Shown: piece after piece, positions 39,665 to 49,093 of the stretch
Position numbering within the stretch: position 1 is the stretch's first letter
Layout: each line of letters starts with the position of its first letter
NCBI RefSeq assembly: GCF_001766415.1
Contig: NZ_MKXO01000009.1
Coordinates: 1 to 54,026 of the forward strand
Length of the DNA: 54,026 nt
Reading direction: 5' to 3'
From: Exiguobacterium aurantiacum
GTDB taxonomy: Bacteria; Bacillota; Bacilli; Exiguobacteriales; Exiguobacteriaceae
Notes under the pieces: model-generated
The model's input: only the letters and a program-made list of their open reading frames with translations
Told to the model about the DNA's origin: nothing
Database searches by the model: none
Made by a program: the position numbers and the translations under genes

Positions 39665-40212
39665 CAGTGAGAATCCTCACCGTTCGACTTACGGCGCCGC
39701 ATTTCTTCAAAACGGGCCATGACGTCGGGCGGGATATCGATTGTTTTTCGATTGGACCGGTCGCTCGCGAGCGTCTGACGCTCTTGCTCAATCGCCACTT
39801 TCGCTTGCTTCCAATCCTTTAATAGTTCGGTCGCTGGGACACGGAGGGCACCTTGACCGAAGATGACCCATTGCTCGGTAAAGTCGTTTGTGGCGACGAA
39901 TAACGTCACTAAACGATCGTCCACGAGTTCATGGGCCCGCCGTTCGATCCACTCATCCGCCGTTTCGTTCTCCTTCGTATAGACGACCTCGACCCGGCTC
40001 CGCTTCTGGATCGACTCGCGCCCATAGCGCATGTGGGCATCAAAGACGACCGTCACCATGCGGCCTGTAGCGGCCTGATACTCGGCCATCGCTTCAATCA
40101 AGTCATTTCGAGCTTGATCGAAGTCGATGTCCCGCAGTTTTCGAAGATGCGGCCACGCCCCAATGATGTTATAGCCATCGACGAGGAGTAATTCTCGCTT
40201 TTTCAGGCTCAT
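39664..40212 (-). CDS. rae1: Ribosome-dependent mRNA endonuclease Rae1 (YacP), NYN domain
   Basis: 182 residues. NYN/PIN-like nuclease fold with the acidic residues in LLVDGYNIIGAWP (D12), VVFDAH, ENETADEWIE and VATNDFTEQWV. In Bacillus this protein cuts mRNA in the ribosomal A site. The basic C-terminal tail (FEEMRRRKSNGEDSH) is typical. Start overlaps the rlmB stop by four bases (ATGA). Confidence 0.93.
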   Translation of the reverse strand: MSLKKRELLLVDGYNIIGAWPHLRKLRDIDFDQARNDLIEAMAEYQAATGRMVTVVFDAHMRYGRESIQKRSRVEVVYTKENETADEWIERRAHELVDDRLVTLFVATNDFTEQWVIFGQGALRVPATELLKDWKQAKVAIEQERQTLASDRSNRKTIDIPPDVMARFEEMRRRKSNGEDSH

Positions 40213-41129
40213 GATAACGGATTACGAGAGCGATGCACCTCATACAGAAGAAGTGCGGCCGCGACCGAAGCGTTGAGCGACGTGACATGACCGACCATCG
40301 GCATATGGACGAGGAAGTCACACGCCTCGCGCACGAGACGGCCCATCCCTTTCCCTTCGCTGCCGATGACGACGACAAGTGGCATGTTCCCATCGAGCCG
40401 ACGATAGTCTTGACTCTCACTCGCGTCAGTTCCGACGATCCACATCCCTTTTTCTTTCAATTCTTCGAGCGTCCGCGTCAAGTTCGTGACACGCGCGACC
40501 GGGATATATTCAATTGCTCCCGTCGAGGCTTTCGCGACGGTTTGCGTCAAGCCGACCGAGCGCCGTTTCGGAATGATGACTCCATGGGCGCCGACCGCGT
40601 CAGCTGTCCGTAAAATCGATCCCAAGTTGTGCGGGTCCTCTAGCTCATCGAGCAAAATAAAGAGCGGTGTCTCCCCTTTAGACTCGGCAAGCGCGAACAT
40701 ATCGTCAAGCGTCTTATACTCGTAAGCCGCAACGGCCGCGACGACGCCTTGATGGTGTTCACTGCCCGCCATCTTTTCAAGCTTCGTCTTCGGGACGAAC
40801 GAGATCTGTACCGAGGCCTCATTGGCCATGCCGATAATTTGGGCGAGCGGCCCTTTGTGCTGCCCTTCCATGATAAAGACTTTATTCATATCCCGTCCGC
40901 TCCGAAGCGCCTCGATTACTGGATTACGTCCATATAAGAAATCGATGCCTTCTTCAAGGACGTCAACTTCTTGATAGTCCGGGCGTTCCGGCTTTTGACG
41001 GTGCGGACGGTCGCCCCGTTCGCCTCTTGGACGGTCGAACGAACGCTTGTCGTTCGCTCGTCCTCCGTCATGTCGTTTCGGGTTGCTCGGTTTCGAGCCA
41101 TGTGAGTGCCTGTTCGATGAGTTCTTCAA
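40209..41129 (-). CDS. rlmB: 23S rRNA (guanosine-2'-O-)-methyltransferase RlmB, TrmH/SpoU family
   Basis: 306 residues. SPOUT knot motifs: [28 protein letters not shown] and [22 protein letters not shown]; an L30e-like substrate domain (about 63-140) precedes them. In E. coli RlmB methylates G2251. The first 55 residues form a basic, low-complexity tail rich in R, K, H, D. The start is TTG at 41129, inside mrnC (62-base overlap), with AGAAGGGA upstream; no in-frame ATG lies between it and the conserved domain, so a long N terminus is likely but the exact start is uncertain. Confidence 0.9.
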   Translation of the reverse strand: MKNSSNRHSHGSKPSNPKRHDGGRANDKRSFDRPRGERGDRPHRQKPERPDYQEVDVLEEGIDFLYGRNPVIEALRSGRDMNKVFIMEGQHKGPLAQIIGMANEASVQISFVPKTKLEKMAGSEHHQGVVAAVAAYEYKTLDDMFALAESKGETPLFILLDELEDPHNLGSILRTADAVGAHGVIIPKRRSVGLTQTVAKASTGAIEYIPVARVTNLTRTLEELKEKGMWIVGTDASESQDYRRLDGNMPLVVVIGSEGKGMGRLVREACDFLVHMPMVGHVTSLNASVAAALLLYEVHRSRNPLS

Positions 41130-41472
41130 GACGATCCCTTCTTTCTATTAGATATGTGTAGCCGATCAATGCCTCAAAAGCTGTCGAGTAGCGGTACGTG
41201 TGGACGTCGGTGCGTTTCGGGATCGACCCTGATTTCGCATTTTTACCGCGCCGGACGATCGCTGTCTCGTCCTCGCTCAAGATACCCGTCTCTAACCAGT
41301 GGGTGACGACGCTCGCTTGCGCGGTTGCGTTCACGTAACGGACGGCCCCGCGATGGAGGTCGTTCGGTCGCGTCAACCCTTTGCCGAGCAGTCGTTTTCG
41401 TACCGCCATCTCATACACTGCGTCGCCCATATAAGCGAGGGCGAGCGCGTTTAGTTGATTCGCATTCGTCAT
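41068..41472 (-). CDS. mrnC: Mini-ribonuclease III
   Basis: 134 residues: an RNase III catalytic domain without the dsRNA-binding domain. [20 protein letters not shown] holds the catalytic acidic pair and [10 protein letters not shown] the second; it matures the ends of 23S rRNA in Bacillus, fitting the neighbouring rRNA enzymes. The ATG at 41472 overlaps the cysS stop by four bases; an in-frame GTG four codons earlier is possible. Confidence 0.94.
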   Translation of the reverse strand: MTNANQLNALALAYMGDAVYEMAVRKRLLGKGLTRPNDLHRGAVRYVNATAQASVVTHWLETGILSEDETAIVRRGKNAKSGSIPKRTDVHTYRYSTAFEALIGYTYLIERRDRLEELIEQALTWLETEQPETT

Positions 41473-42866
41473 GACCGTTTCCACCGTACGCCTTGCGCCG
41501 TATCTTCGAGCTGGATGTTCTGTTGTTTCAACAAGTCACGGATCTCGTCGGCACGGGCAAAGTTACGCTCTGCTCGGGCCGTATTCCGCTCGAGAATCAA
41601 CTGATCGATCTCGGCGTCGAGTAGTTCTGTTTCCACTTCAATCGTCAACCCGAGCACGCCCGTCAATTCCTTGAACAAGTCGAGCACTTGCTCGAGCGTA
41701 TCTTTCGAGACATGGTCTGCTTTGGCGTAGATGTTTGCCTCTTTTGCTAAATCAAACAATACTGTCACGGCGTTCGCCGTGTTGATATCATCATCCATCG
41801 CTTCGATAAATGCTGCTTTCACCGTCGCAAGTTTTCGCTCCATCGCCTCGCTCGGTTCAACGAGACCGGCCGTGACCGACAGACGGTATTCGACGTTATG
41901 GTACGCTTCCTTGATCCGGTCCCATCCGTTCGCGGCCTGATTGATCAGCTCGCGGCTATAGTTGATCGGATGACGGTAGTGGACCGATAACATGAAGAAA
42001 CGGAGCACCATTGCGTCGACTTCTTTTAACGCCTCGTGGACGAGCAGGAAATTCCCGAGTGATTTCGACATCTTCTCGTTCTCGATGTTGATGAAGCCGT
42101 TGTGGAGCCAGTAGTTCGCAAACTTCGTATGGTTGCACGCCTCAGACTGCGCAATCTCATTCTCGTGGTGCGGGAATTTGAGGTCATGCCCGCCTGCGTG
42201 AATGTCGATCGTTTTGCCGAGGTGCTTCTTCGCCATGGCCGAGCATTCGATATGCCAGCCGGGGCGTCCTTGTCCCCAAGGGCTGTCCCAAGCCGGCTCA
42301 TCTGGTTTAGCCGCTTTCCAGAGCACGAAGTCGAGCGGGTCTTCCTTCTTCTCCCCGACGTCAACACGTGACCCGGCCCGAAGGTCTTCAATCGACTGTT
42401 GGCTGAGCTTGCCATACTCTTCAAACTTACGCGTCCGGAAATAGACATCGCCTTCTGACGCGTAGGCGTAGCCTTCATCCTCTAAGTTACGGATAAAGTC
42501 GATGATTTCCTCCATCGTGTCGGTGACACGTGGATGCACGTCCGCTGGCAAGACGTTCAACGCACCCGTATCCGCCAAATAAGCGTCGATATAGCGGTTC
42601 GTCAGCGTTCCGACATCTTCACCGAGCTCATTCGCCGTACGGATGATCTTATCATCCACATCGGTAAAGTTGAGGACGTACTTCACGTCGTAGCCTCGGT
42701 ATGTCAAATAGCGGCGTACCGTGTCGAATGCGATGGCCGGACGGGCGTTTCCGACGTGAATATAATTATAGACGGTCGGTCCGCATACGTACATGGACAC
42801 TTTCCCAGGAACGATCGGGTTGAACGGTTCTTTCTTATTCGTGAGGCTGTTGTAAAACTGAATCAT
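41469..42866 (-). CDS. cysS: Cysteinyl-tRNA synthetase
   Basis: 465 residues, class I. HIGH-type motif HVGN at 37-40, KMSKS at 265-269, and zinc ligands C28, C208, H233 and E237. It charges tRNA-Cys. The start overlaps the end of cysE by 32 bases. Co-transcription with cysE under a cysteine T-box couples cysteine making to its use. Confidence 0.98.
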   Translation of the reverse strand: MIQFYNSLTNKKEPFNPIVPGKVSMYVCGPTVYNYIHVGNARPAIAFDTVRRYLTYRGYDVKYVLNFTDVDDKIIRTANELGEDVGTLTNRYIDAYLADTGALNVLPADVHPRVTDTMEEIIDFIRNLEDEGYAYASEGDVYFRTRKFEEYGKLSQQSIEDLRAGSRVDVGEKKEDPLDFVLWKAAKPDEPAWDSPWGQGRPGWHIECSAMAKKHLGKTIDIHAGGHDLKFPHHENEIAQSEACNHTKFANYWLHNGFINIENEKMSKSLGNFLLVHEALKEVDAMVLRFFMLSVHYRHPINYSRELINQAANGWDRIKEAYHNVEYRLSVTAGLVEPSEAMERKLATVKAAFIEAMDDDINTANAVTVLFDLAKEANIYAKADHVSKDTLEQVLDLFKELTGVLGLTIEVETELLDAEIDQLILERNTARAERNFARADEIRDLLKQQNIQLEDTAQGVRWKRS

Positions 42867-43524
42867 GTGACTTCTCCTCCATCTGTTTCTCGAGTAATGC
42901 TAACTTACGTTCCAAATCAGCCACGGCGTTCTCTAACCGCTCTTGGCATTCACGATCCGGGTCCGGTAAGCGATGGTCGAGGTCGTGCTGTTTGACCCGC
43001 TCCCCGTTGCGGATGACGACACGTCCAGGGATTCCGACGACGGTCGAGTCTGATGGGACATCTTTTAAGACGACCGAACTGGCCCCGATTTTGACGCAAT
43101 CGCCTATCGTGATATTACCGAGCACTTTCGCGCCGGCCGAGATGAGCACATCGTTCCCGATGGTCGGATGCCGCTTCCCTTTTTCTTTGCCGGTTCCGCC
43201 GAGCGTCACGCCTTGATAGATGGTGACGTTGTTGCCGATGATGGCCGTCTCCCCGATGACGATCCCGAATCCGTGGTCGATAAAGACACCTTCGCCGATG
43301 ATGGCACCCGGATGAATCTCAATCCCGGTCACCCAGCGACTCGTCTGGGCAATCATTTTAGCCAATAGTTTAATATTGCGAGTCCACAACCCATGCGCGA
43401 TCCGATGCGACCATAAGGCATGGAGGCCTGGATACGTCAATACGACTTCTGCTTTTGAGCGGGCAGCCGGATCGAGTTCGAGCACGTTCCGGATGTCGGC
43501 GCTCACACTTTTCCAAAATCCCAT
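42835..43524 (-). CDS. cysE: Serine O-acetyltransferase
   Basis: 229 residues: N-terminal helical domain and left-handed beta-helix of hexapeptide repeats ([23 protein letters not shown] onwards, catalytic DHG region), then a C-terminal coiled-coil-like tail ([24 protein letters not shown]). It makes O-acetylserine for cysteine synthesis. Start at 43524 has AAGGAGA upstream. First gene behind the T-box. Confidence 0.97.
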   Translation of the reverse strand: MGFWKSVSADIRNVLELDPAARSKAEVVLTYPGLHALWSHRIAHGLWTRNIKLLAKMIAQTSRWVTGIEIHPGAIIGEGVFIDHGFGIVIGETAIIGNNVTIYQGVTLGGTGKEKGKRHPTIGNDVLISAGAKVLGNITIGDCVKIGASSVVLKDVPSDSTVVGIPGRVVIRNGERVKQHDLDHRLPDPDRECQERLENAVADLERKLALLEKQMEEKSHDSVLQQPHE

Positions 43525-43539
43525 AATTGTTCTCCTTTT

Positions 43540-43768
43540 CCATATCAAAAACAAAGACGCCCCTGTGCCAAGGCACAGAGACGCCGTAAGCGCGGTTCCA
43601 CTCTGTTTGGGAAAGTTCCCCTCTCAAGTCTCGTTAACGCCGAGTCGCGGTCCCGACTACATATCGCCGGAACGGCTCCGAGGTGCACTTCGACGGGGGA
43701 CGCTTCTAGAACTTCCAGCCTAGGTTCTAGTCTCTGACAAGTGTCAACCCGCTTACTTTCCTCATCGT
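43540..43768 (-). promoter_or_regulatory. T-box riboswitch for cysteine, upstream of cysE
   Basis: The minus strand carries the T-box sequence AGAGTGGAACCGCGC (43590-43604), a following terminator whose strong stem includes CTGTGCC/GGCACAG (about 43555-43585) and T-rich tail, and a stem I start resembling the GA-motif (GATGAGGAAAGTAAG). A TGC triplet in GAAGTGCACC fits a cysteine specifier loop. Uncharged tRNA-Cys should stabilise the antiterminator and switch on cysE-cysS and the genes behind them. Confidence 0.88.
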
Positions 43769-43773
43769 TGCCT

Positions 43774-45228
43774 TTAAGCTAATAATGTTGTGAGACGTGC
43801 CAACACACGCTCTTTGCCAATCAGCGCAATCGCGTTTGGAAGTTCTGGTCCATGTGTTTGTCCGGTCGTGGCGACACGGATTGGCATGAACAAGTTCTTT
43901 CCTTTTTGCCCAGTAGCTTTTTGAGTGGCCTTCGTAGCCGCTTTGACAGCTTCCGGTGTGAAGTCCTCAATCGCCTCGAGCTGCGTTTTGAACTCGGCGA
44001 GTACAGCCGGCACCGCTTCACCGGCAAGCACCGCGTTCGCCGCCTCGTCATACTCGACCTCGTCTTTAAAGAACAAGTCTGTCAACGGTACAATTTCGGC
44101 ACCGTGTGTCATTTGTTCTTTATAAAGAGCGATGAGCGCTGTGGCCCAGTCCGCCTCTTCCATTGACAAGGCTTCAGGCAATCGTCCTGCTTCTTGTAAG
44201 AATGGTAAACTGAGTGCCACCACTTCGTCAAGCGAAGCCTGCTTCATGTAGACACTGTTGATCCAAGCGAGCTTATGCTGGTCGAATACGGCCGGACTCT
44301 TCGATAGACGGCCCGCGTCGAACATGTCGATAAACGCTTCTTTCGTGAAGATTTCCTCTTCACCGACTGGAGACCAACCGAGAAGCGAGATGAAGTTGAA
44401 GAGCGCACCAGGGAGATATCCGAGGTCTGCATATTGTTCGATGAACTGGATGATCGACTCATCACGTTTCGAGAGCTTCTTATGGTTCTCGTTATAGATC
44501 AATGTCATGTGACCGAACGTCGGATACTCCCATCCGAGTGCATCGTATACCATCATCTGTTTCGGTGTGTTCGCGATATGGTCATCCCCGCGCAACACGT
44601 GGCTGATTTTCATCAAGTAGTCATCGACGACGACGGCAAAGTTGTACGTCGGGATTCCGTCTTGCTTGACGATGACCCAGTCTCCGAAGTCTTTCGACTC
44701 GAACGAAACGTCGCCTTTGACAACGTCTGTCCATTTGTACGTAACCTGTTCTGGCACTCGAATCCGAATCGACGGCTTCCGTCCTTCGGCTTCAAACGCC
44801 GAGCGCTCAGCGTCGCTCAAGTCGCGATGTGCTCCCGAGTAGCGTGGTGCTTCACCGCGTGCGATCTGTGCCTCGCGCTCCGCTTCGAGTTCTTCTGACG
44901 TCATGTAGCATTTATAAGCGAGCCCTTTGTCCATCAACTCGTTCACGTGTTTATTGTAGAGATCGAGTCGTTCCATTTGGAAATATGGACCGTAATCGCC
45001 ATCGCGACCTGGACCTTCATCCCACTCGATACCGAGCCATTCCAAGTACTTCATCTGACTTTCGACACCGTTCTCGACGTTTCGTTTTTGATCCGTGTCC
45101 TCGATCCGAAGAATCATTTTCCCGCCTGCGTGGCGAGCATATAAATAGTTAAATAGCGCGGTCCGGGCGTTCCCGATATGAAGGTGACCCGTCGGACTTG
45201 GCGCATAGCGTACACGCACTTCACTCAT
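43774..45228 (-). CDS. gltX: Glutamyl-tRNA synthetase
   Basis: 484 residues, class [16 protein letters not shown] (HIGH-type motif at 15-20) and KLSKR at 251-255. In Firmicutes the enzyme usually also charges tRNA-Gln with glutamate for later amidation. Start ATG with GGTGG upstream. The cysteine T-box lies immediately after its stop. Confidence 0.98.
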   Translation of the reverse strand: MSEVRVRYAPSPTGHLHIGNARTALFNYLYARHAGGKMILRIEDTDQKRNVENGVESQMKYLEWLGIEWDEGPGRDGDYGPYFQMERLDLYNKHVNELMDKGLAYKCYMTSEELEAEREAQIARGEAPRYSGAHRDLSDAERSAFEAEGRKPSIRIRVPEQVTYKWTDVVKGDVSFESKDFGDWVIVKQDGIPTYNFAVVVDDYLMKISHVLRGDDHIANTPKQMMVYDALGWEYPTFGHMTLIYNENHKKLSKRDESIIQFIEQYADLGYLPGALFNFISLLGWSPVGEEEIFTKEAFIDMFDAGRLSKSPAVFDQHKLAWINSVYMKQASLDEVVALSLPFLQEAGRLPEALSMEEADWATALIALYKEQMTHGAEIVPLTDLFFKDEVEYDEAANAVLAGEAVPAVLAEFKTQLEAIEDFTPEAVKAATKATQKATGQKGKNLFMPIRVATTGQTHGPELPNAIALIGKERVLARLTTLLA

Positions 45229-45261
45229 AATATTTCCACCTTTCTTCTCTTCTGCCCAAAT

Positions 45262-45270
45262 AGTATACCA
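45262..45270 (-). promoter_or_regulatory. Extended -10 promoter for gltX
   Basis: Minus strand TGG-TATACT in the short ispF-gltX gap; no consensus -35 at the right distance. It would start transcription about 25 bases before gltX. Confidence 0.5.
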
Positions 45271-45276
45271 CTTTTT

Positions 45277-45750
45277 TCAAGCACGGTTGAGCAAGATGAC
45301 CGCCTGGGCGGCGATTCCTTCTTCACGTCCCGTGAAACCTAACCGTTCCGTCGTCGTCGCTTTCACGTTCACTTGGCTAATATCAGCTTCAAGCAGTTCG
45401 GCGATGACCGCGCGCATGTCATCGATATACGTCCGGAGCTTCGGCCGTTCCGCCATAACGGTCGCGTCTACGTTGCCGAGCACATACCCTTCTGCCTTGA
45501 CGAGTTGCCATACGTGTTGGAGCAACACTTTCGAGTCTGCATCTTTAAAATCGGGATCCGTATCCGGGAAGTGTTTGCCGATATCCCCTGCCGCGATGGC
45601 ACCGAGCGCCGCATCTGCGATGGTGTGAAGTAACACGTCGGCATCCGAGTGTCCAAGCAAACCGCGGTCGTGGGGAATCTCGATCCCTCCTAATATAAGC
45701 GGGCGCCCTTCTGCGAACGCATGTACATCAAAACCTTGTCCGATTCTCAT
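45277..45750 (-). CDS. ispF: 2-C-methyl-D-erythritol 2,4-cyclodiphosphate synthase
   Basis: 157 residues. Metal ligands D8 and H10 (GFDVHAF) and H42-region ([10 protein letters not shown]), with the C-terminal [19 protein letters not shown]. Fifth enzyme of the MEP isoprenoid pathway, forming the cyclodiphosphate. Start overlaps the ispD stop by four bases (ATGA), pairing consecutive pathway steps except for IspE. Confidence 0.97.
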   Translation of the reverse strand: MRIGQGFDVHAFAEGRPLILGGIEIPHDRGLLGHSDADVLLHTIADAALGAIAAGDIGKHFPDTDPDFKDADSKVLLQHVWQLVKAEGYVLGNVDATVMAERPKLRTYIDDMRAVIAELLEADISQVNVKATTTERLGFTGREEGIAAQAVILLNRA

Positions 45751-46427
45751 CGATAGTCCTCCTTCGTCAAGATCGCTTCCCCGAACAACAAATCCTCAGG
45801 GGTCGTCATTTTTATGTTGTGATAGTCACCTGGAATGACGGTGACTTCTTTACCTGACCACTCGAACAAGCTCGCATCATCAGTCCCGATGAATCGGGAT
45901 GATTCTGCCTGGTCATGAATCGCCCGGATGTCAGCCACAGGAAACGCTTGCGGTGTCTGAGCGAGCCAAAGCGTCTCACGGGGAACAGTTTGCGTAATCG
46001 TCCCCGCGGTCACTTGTTTCACCGTATCTTTCACAGGAACGGCTAAAATGGCCCCTTTCGTCTGAGCCGCTTCCGCTACTTGATGCAACTGACTGATTCG
46101 AACGAACGGCCGGGCCCCGTCATGGATCAACACAACTCCGTCCGTGTCGATTGTCTGTAAACCGGCTCGAACGCTCTGTTGCCGTTCTTCCCCGCCTGCC
46201 ACGTACGTAATCGGCGTCGGGACGTGACGTAACTCATGCGCGAACCAGGCTTCTTCTTCCGGACGAATCGCCAGAACAATCTGTTCACACCATGTGTCTC
46301 TCGCAAACGCCTCGACGGTCCAGACGATGATCGGTTTTCCTTGGAGCGACAACATCAACTTGTTCTCATCGGCTCCCATACGTTTGCCTTTCCCGGCAGC
46401 CGGGATGACGACCGTGTAACGTACCAT
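45747..46427 (-). CDS. ispD: 2-C-methyl-D-erythritol 4-phosphate cytidylyltransferase
   Basis: 226 residues; nucleotide-binding [13 protein letters not shown] (about 8-20) and the signature [11 protein letters not shown]. It makes CDP-methylerythritol in the MEP pathway. Start at 46427 has AGAGGTG six bases upstream; an in-frame extension of 18 residues would cover the terminator hairpin behind yacL. The ribosome-binding site can pair with that hairpin's arm. Confidence 0.96.
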   Translation of the reverse strand: MVRYTVVIPAAGKGKRMGADENKLMLSLQGKPIIVWTVEAFARDTWCEQIVLAIRPEEEAWFAHELRHVPTPITYVAGGEERQQSVRAGLQTIDTDGVVLIHDGARPFVRISQLHQVAEAAQTKGAILAVPVKDTVKQVTAGTITQTVPRETLWLAQTPQAFPVADIRAIHDQAESSRFIGTDDASLFEWSGKEVTVIPGDYHNIKMTTPEDLLFGEAILTKEDYR

Positions 46428-46436
46428 CACGTTCAC

Positions 46437-46478
46437 CTCTCTTCGTGAAAAAAGAGAGCGCTGATGCGTCTCTTTTTT
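46437..46478 (-). promoter_or_regulatory. Terminator hairpin between yacL and ispD with alternative pairing to the ispD ribosome-binding site
   Basis: Minus strand AAAAAAGAGACGC pairs with GCGCTCTCTTTTTT (46448-46478, one bulged base) to form an intrinsic terminator. Its 3' arm, CTCTCTT (46452-46458), can instead pair with AAGAGAG (46437-46443), which is part of the ispD ribosome-binding site. The two folds exclude each other. Confidence 0.5.
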
Positions 46479-46483
46479 CATAC

Positions 46484-47548
46484 TTATTCAGGGCGAGCAA
46501 AAATCATTCGGCCCGCGGATGTTTGGAGTACGCTCGTCACGACGACAGGGAGCGTCTTCGAGATGAGCTTGCGTCCGCCTTCGACAACGACCATCGTCCC
46601 GTCTTCGAGGTAAGCGACCCCTTGGTTTTGTTCTTTCCCTTCTTTGATGACCGTCACGACCATCTCTTCTCCGGGAATGACGATCTGTTTGACCGAGTTG
46701 GCCAAATCATTAATGTTGAGCACCGGTACGTTTCGGACTTCACACACTTTATTCAAGTTGTAATCGTTCGTCACGACAATGCCTTTCTTTAACTCGGCGA
46801 GCTTGATCAATTTAATATCGACTTCGGCTACGTCTTCAAAGTCACCATCGTAAATCTCGACCTCGATTCGATCGTTGTTTTGGAGCTCTTTTAAAATATC
46901 CAGACCGCGTCGGCCTCGATTCCGTTTAAGCGTATCCGACGAGTCGGCGATGTACTGCAACTCTCCGATGACGAACTGAGGAACGATGAGCGTCCCTTCG
47001 ATGAATCCGGTCTTCGAAATATCGGCGATCCGACCATCGATGATCACGCTCGTATCTAATATCTTGTCGTTCGAGCGGCGTAACGGTTCCGCTTCCGGCT
47101 TGTCCCGTTCACTTTTCACGAACAACTTGATCCATTCGTTCCGCTTCCGGTAACCAACGGCGAATCCAAAGTAACCGAACAAGGCAGTCACAAAAATCGG
47201 TACAATCTTACTGAGTAAGAAGATGCCTGTGACCTCAAGCGATACACTGATCAAAAAGGCAATCAATAAACCGATGATCAATCCGATCGAGCCGAATAAA
47301 ATATCGCCGACCGGTAAACGGACGAGCCGTTCTTCGACAAAACGGATAAATTTGACGATCACATCGGTCAAAAATAAACTGAGAATGAAGAAGATAAGTC
47401 CACCAATCAAACTAGCAACGTAAGGAATCGTCAACCATGCCGGCACGCTGACACCGAGGTCATCAAGAAGCACCATCGCTTCAATCATGCCAAACCATCC
47501 GACGACGAGTCCAATCAAAATAAATCCGAGTCGCACTGCAATCTTCAC
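46484..47548 (-). CDS. yacL: Membrane-anchored PIN-TRAM domain protein YacL
   Basis: 354 residues: four membrane helices (about 5-140), a PIN nuclease domain (LDTSVIIDGRIAD onward, with GIVVTNDYNLNK) and a C-terminal TRAM domain (GKEQNQGVAYLEDGTMVVVEGG). The family is conserved in Firmicutes but its RNA target is not settled. Start is GTG at 47548, eight bases after AGGAGG. It directly follows radA; disA, which lies between them in Bacillus, is absent. Confidence 0.94.
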   Translation of the reverse strand: MKIAVRLGFILIGLVVGWFGMIEAMVLLDDLGVSVPAWLTIPYVASLIGGLIFFILSLFLTDVIVKFIRFVEERLVRLPVGDILFGSIGLIIGLLIAFLISVSLEVTGIFLLSKIVPIFVTALFGYFGFAVGYRKRNEWIKLFVKSERDKPEAEPLRRSNDKILDTSVIIDGRIADISKTGFIEGTLIVPQFVIGELQYIADSSDTLKRNRGRRGLDILKELQNNDRIEVEIYDGDFEDVAEVDIKLIKLAELKKGIVVTNDYNLNKVCEVRNVPVLNINDLANSVKQIVIPGEEMVVTVIKEGKEQNQGVAYLEDGTMVVVEGGRKLISKTLPVVVTSVLQTSAGRMIFARPE

Positions 47549-47598
47549 TCATTCCACCTCCTTCTATTGAATTAAAATTTCAAAAAAATAACACTTAT

Positions 47599-47607
47599 AT
47601 TGTAACA
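47599..47607 (-). promoter_or_regulatory. Extended -10 promoter for yacL
   Basis: Minus strand TGT-TACAAT about 45 bases before the yacL start; no clear -35. A weak stem-loop CTG.CGG/CCG.CAG with five U lies upstream, directly after the radA stop, and may end radA transcripts. Confidence 0.5.
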
Positions 47608-47662
47608 CGGTTCTTTTAAATCCGTTCGTTACAAAGCGTTAAAAACTGCCGGAAGCGCCCCG

Positions 47663-49039
47663 TCAGAACGGGATGGCAAGTTGGAGCGCTTCATCGACAG
47701 TACTGACACCGACCACGTCGATACCAGGCGGGGCGGTCCAGCCCCCTAGGTTATTCTTCGGAATAATCGCACGCGTGAAACCGAGCTTGGCCGCTTCCGC
47801 GACACGTTGCTCAATCCGTGACACACGGCGCACTTCTCCGGTCAATCCGACCTCGCCGATGCAGACATCGGTCGGACGAGTCGGACGGTCCCGGAAACTC
47901 GAGGCGATGGAAATACAAATCGCCAAATCGATCGCCGGTTCATCGAGCTTGACCCCGCCCGCCGCCTTCAAATAAGCGTCTTGCGTTTGAAGCAAGAGAC
48001 CCGAACGTTTCTCCAGCACGGCCATAAGAAGAGCGACCCGGTTTTGGTCGATTCCCGTTGCCATCCGGCGCGGGTTCCCGAACGACGTCGGGGAAATGAG
48101 TGCTTGCAGCTCAACGAGTACCGTCCGTGTCCCTTCCATCGACGCGACGACCGTCGAGCCTGAGACGCCCGCCGTCCGTTCTTCGAGGAAAATCTCTGAC
48201 GGATTGAGCACTTCCTCAAGACCGCCTTCTTTCATCTCGAATATTCCAATCTCGTTCGTCGAACCGAACCGGTTTTTGACGGCCCGTAAAATCCGGAACG
48301 TGTGGTGACGTTCTCCTTCAAAATACAGAACAGCATCCACCATATGCTCGAGCAGACGCGGTCCGGCAATCGATCCTTGCTTCGTCACGTGGCCGACGAT
48401 AAAGACGGCGACCCCTCGTGTCTTGGCAATTTTCATCAGCGCAGCCGTACATTCCCGCACTTGGGCGACGCTGCCTGGCGCCGATTGGATTTCATCCATG
48501 TATACCGTCTGAATCGAGTCGATAATGACGAACCCAGGTTCCTCTTCATCGATGACCCGTTCGATCATGAGCATGTCCGTCTCGGCGAGAACGTATAAAT
48601 CCTGTGTCGGCAATCCGAGTCGTTCCGCGCGCAGCTTTGTCTGCTTCAACGATTCTTCCCCAGAAATATATAGCACTTTCCGACCGCTATGGGCGAGATG
48701 TGCACTCACTTGCAGGAGAATTGTCGACTTCCCGATCCCCGGGTCCCCACCGACGAGGACAAGCGAGCCCGGGACAATTCCGCCCCCGAGCACCCGGTCG
48801 AACTCTTGACTGTTCGTATGCACACGTGTTTCTTCTTGGGAAACGACGTCTGAAAGACGCTCTGGCTTCAGTTGTCGCGACGAGCTATGGACGAACGCAG
48901 CTCCCCGTTTCGCTTTCTTTTCTTCAACAAATTCTTCGACGAGCGTGTTCCACTCGTTACATCCCGGACAACGACCCATCCATTTTGCGGATTCATAGCC
49001 ACAAGACTGACATACGTACTTCGTTTTAATTTTTGCCAT
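47663..49039 (-). CDS. radA: DNA repair protein RadA
   Basis: 458 residues: zinc finger C10, C13, C24, C27; RecA-like ATPase with Walker [11 protein letters not shown]; the RadA-specific KNRFG motif; and a C-terminal Lon-protease-like domain ([30 protein letters not shown]). It aids branch migration in recombination. Separated from clpC by an intrinsic terminator 17 bases before its start. Confidence 0.98.
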   Translation of the reverse strand: MAKIKTKYVCQSCGYESAKWMGRCPGCNEWNTLVEEFVEEKKAKRGAAFVHSSSRQLKPERLSDVVSQEETRVHTNSQEFDRVLGGGIVPGSLVLVGGDPGIGKSTILLQVSAHLAHSGRKVLYISGEESLKQTKLRAERLGLPTQDLYVLAETDMLMIERVIDEEEPGFVIIDSIQTVYMDEIQSAPGSVAQVRECTAALMKIAKTRGVAVFIVGHVTKQGSIAGPRLLEHMVDAVLYFEGERHHTFRILRAVKNRFGSTNEIGIFEMKEGGLEEVLNPSEIFLEERTAGVSGSTVVASMEGTRTVLVELQALISPTSFGNPRRMATGIDQNRVALLMAVLEKRSGLLLQTQDAYLKAAGGVKLDEPAIDLAICISIASSFRDRPTRPTDVCIGEVGLTGEVRRVSRIEQRVAEAAKLGFTRAIIPKNNLGGWTAPPGIDVVGVSTVDEALQLAIPF

Positions 49040-49055
49040 GTTATTCCCTTCTGTC

Positions 49056-49087
49056 TAAAAAAGCCCCCTCACAAGAGAGAGGGAGCT
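49056..49087 (-). terminator. Intrinsic terminator between clpC and radA
   Basis: Nine-base-pair stem AGCTCCCTC/GAGGGGGCT (with a wobble) and six U, starting a few bases after the clpC stop. It should uncouple radA from stress-induced clpC transcription. Confidence 0.85.
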
Positions 49088-49093
49088 CCGTAT

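Noticed and set aside
43370-43627. 85-codon minus-strand frame before cysE
   Set aside because: It overlaps the T-box antiterminator and the cysE start in another frame; the RNA structure accounts for the sequence.
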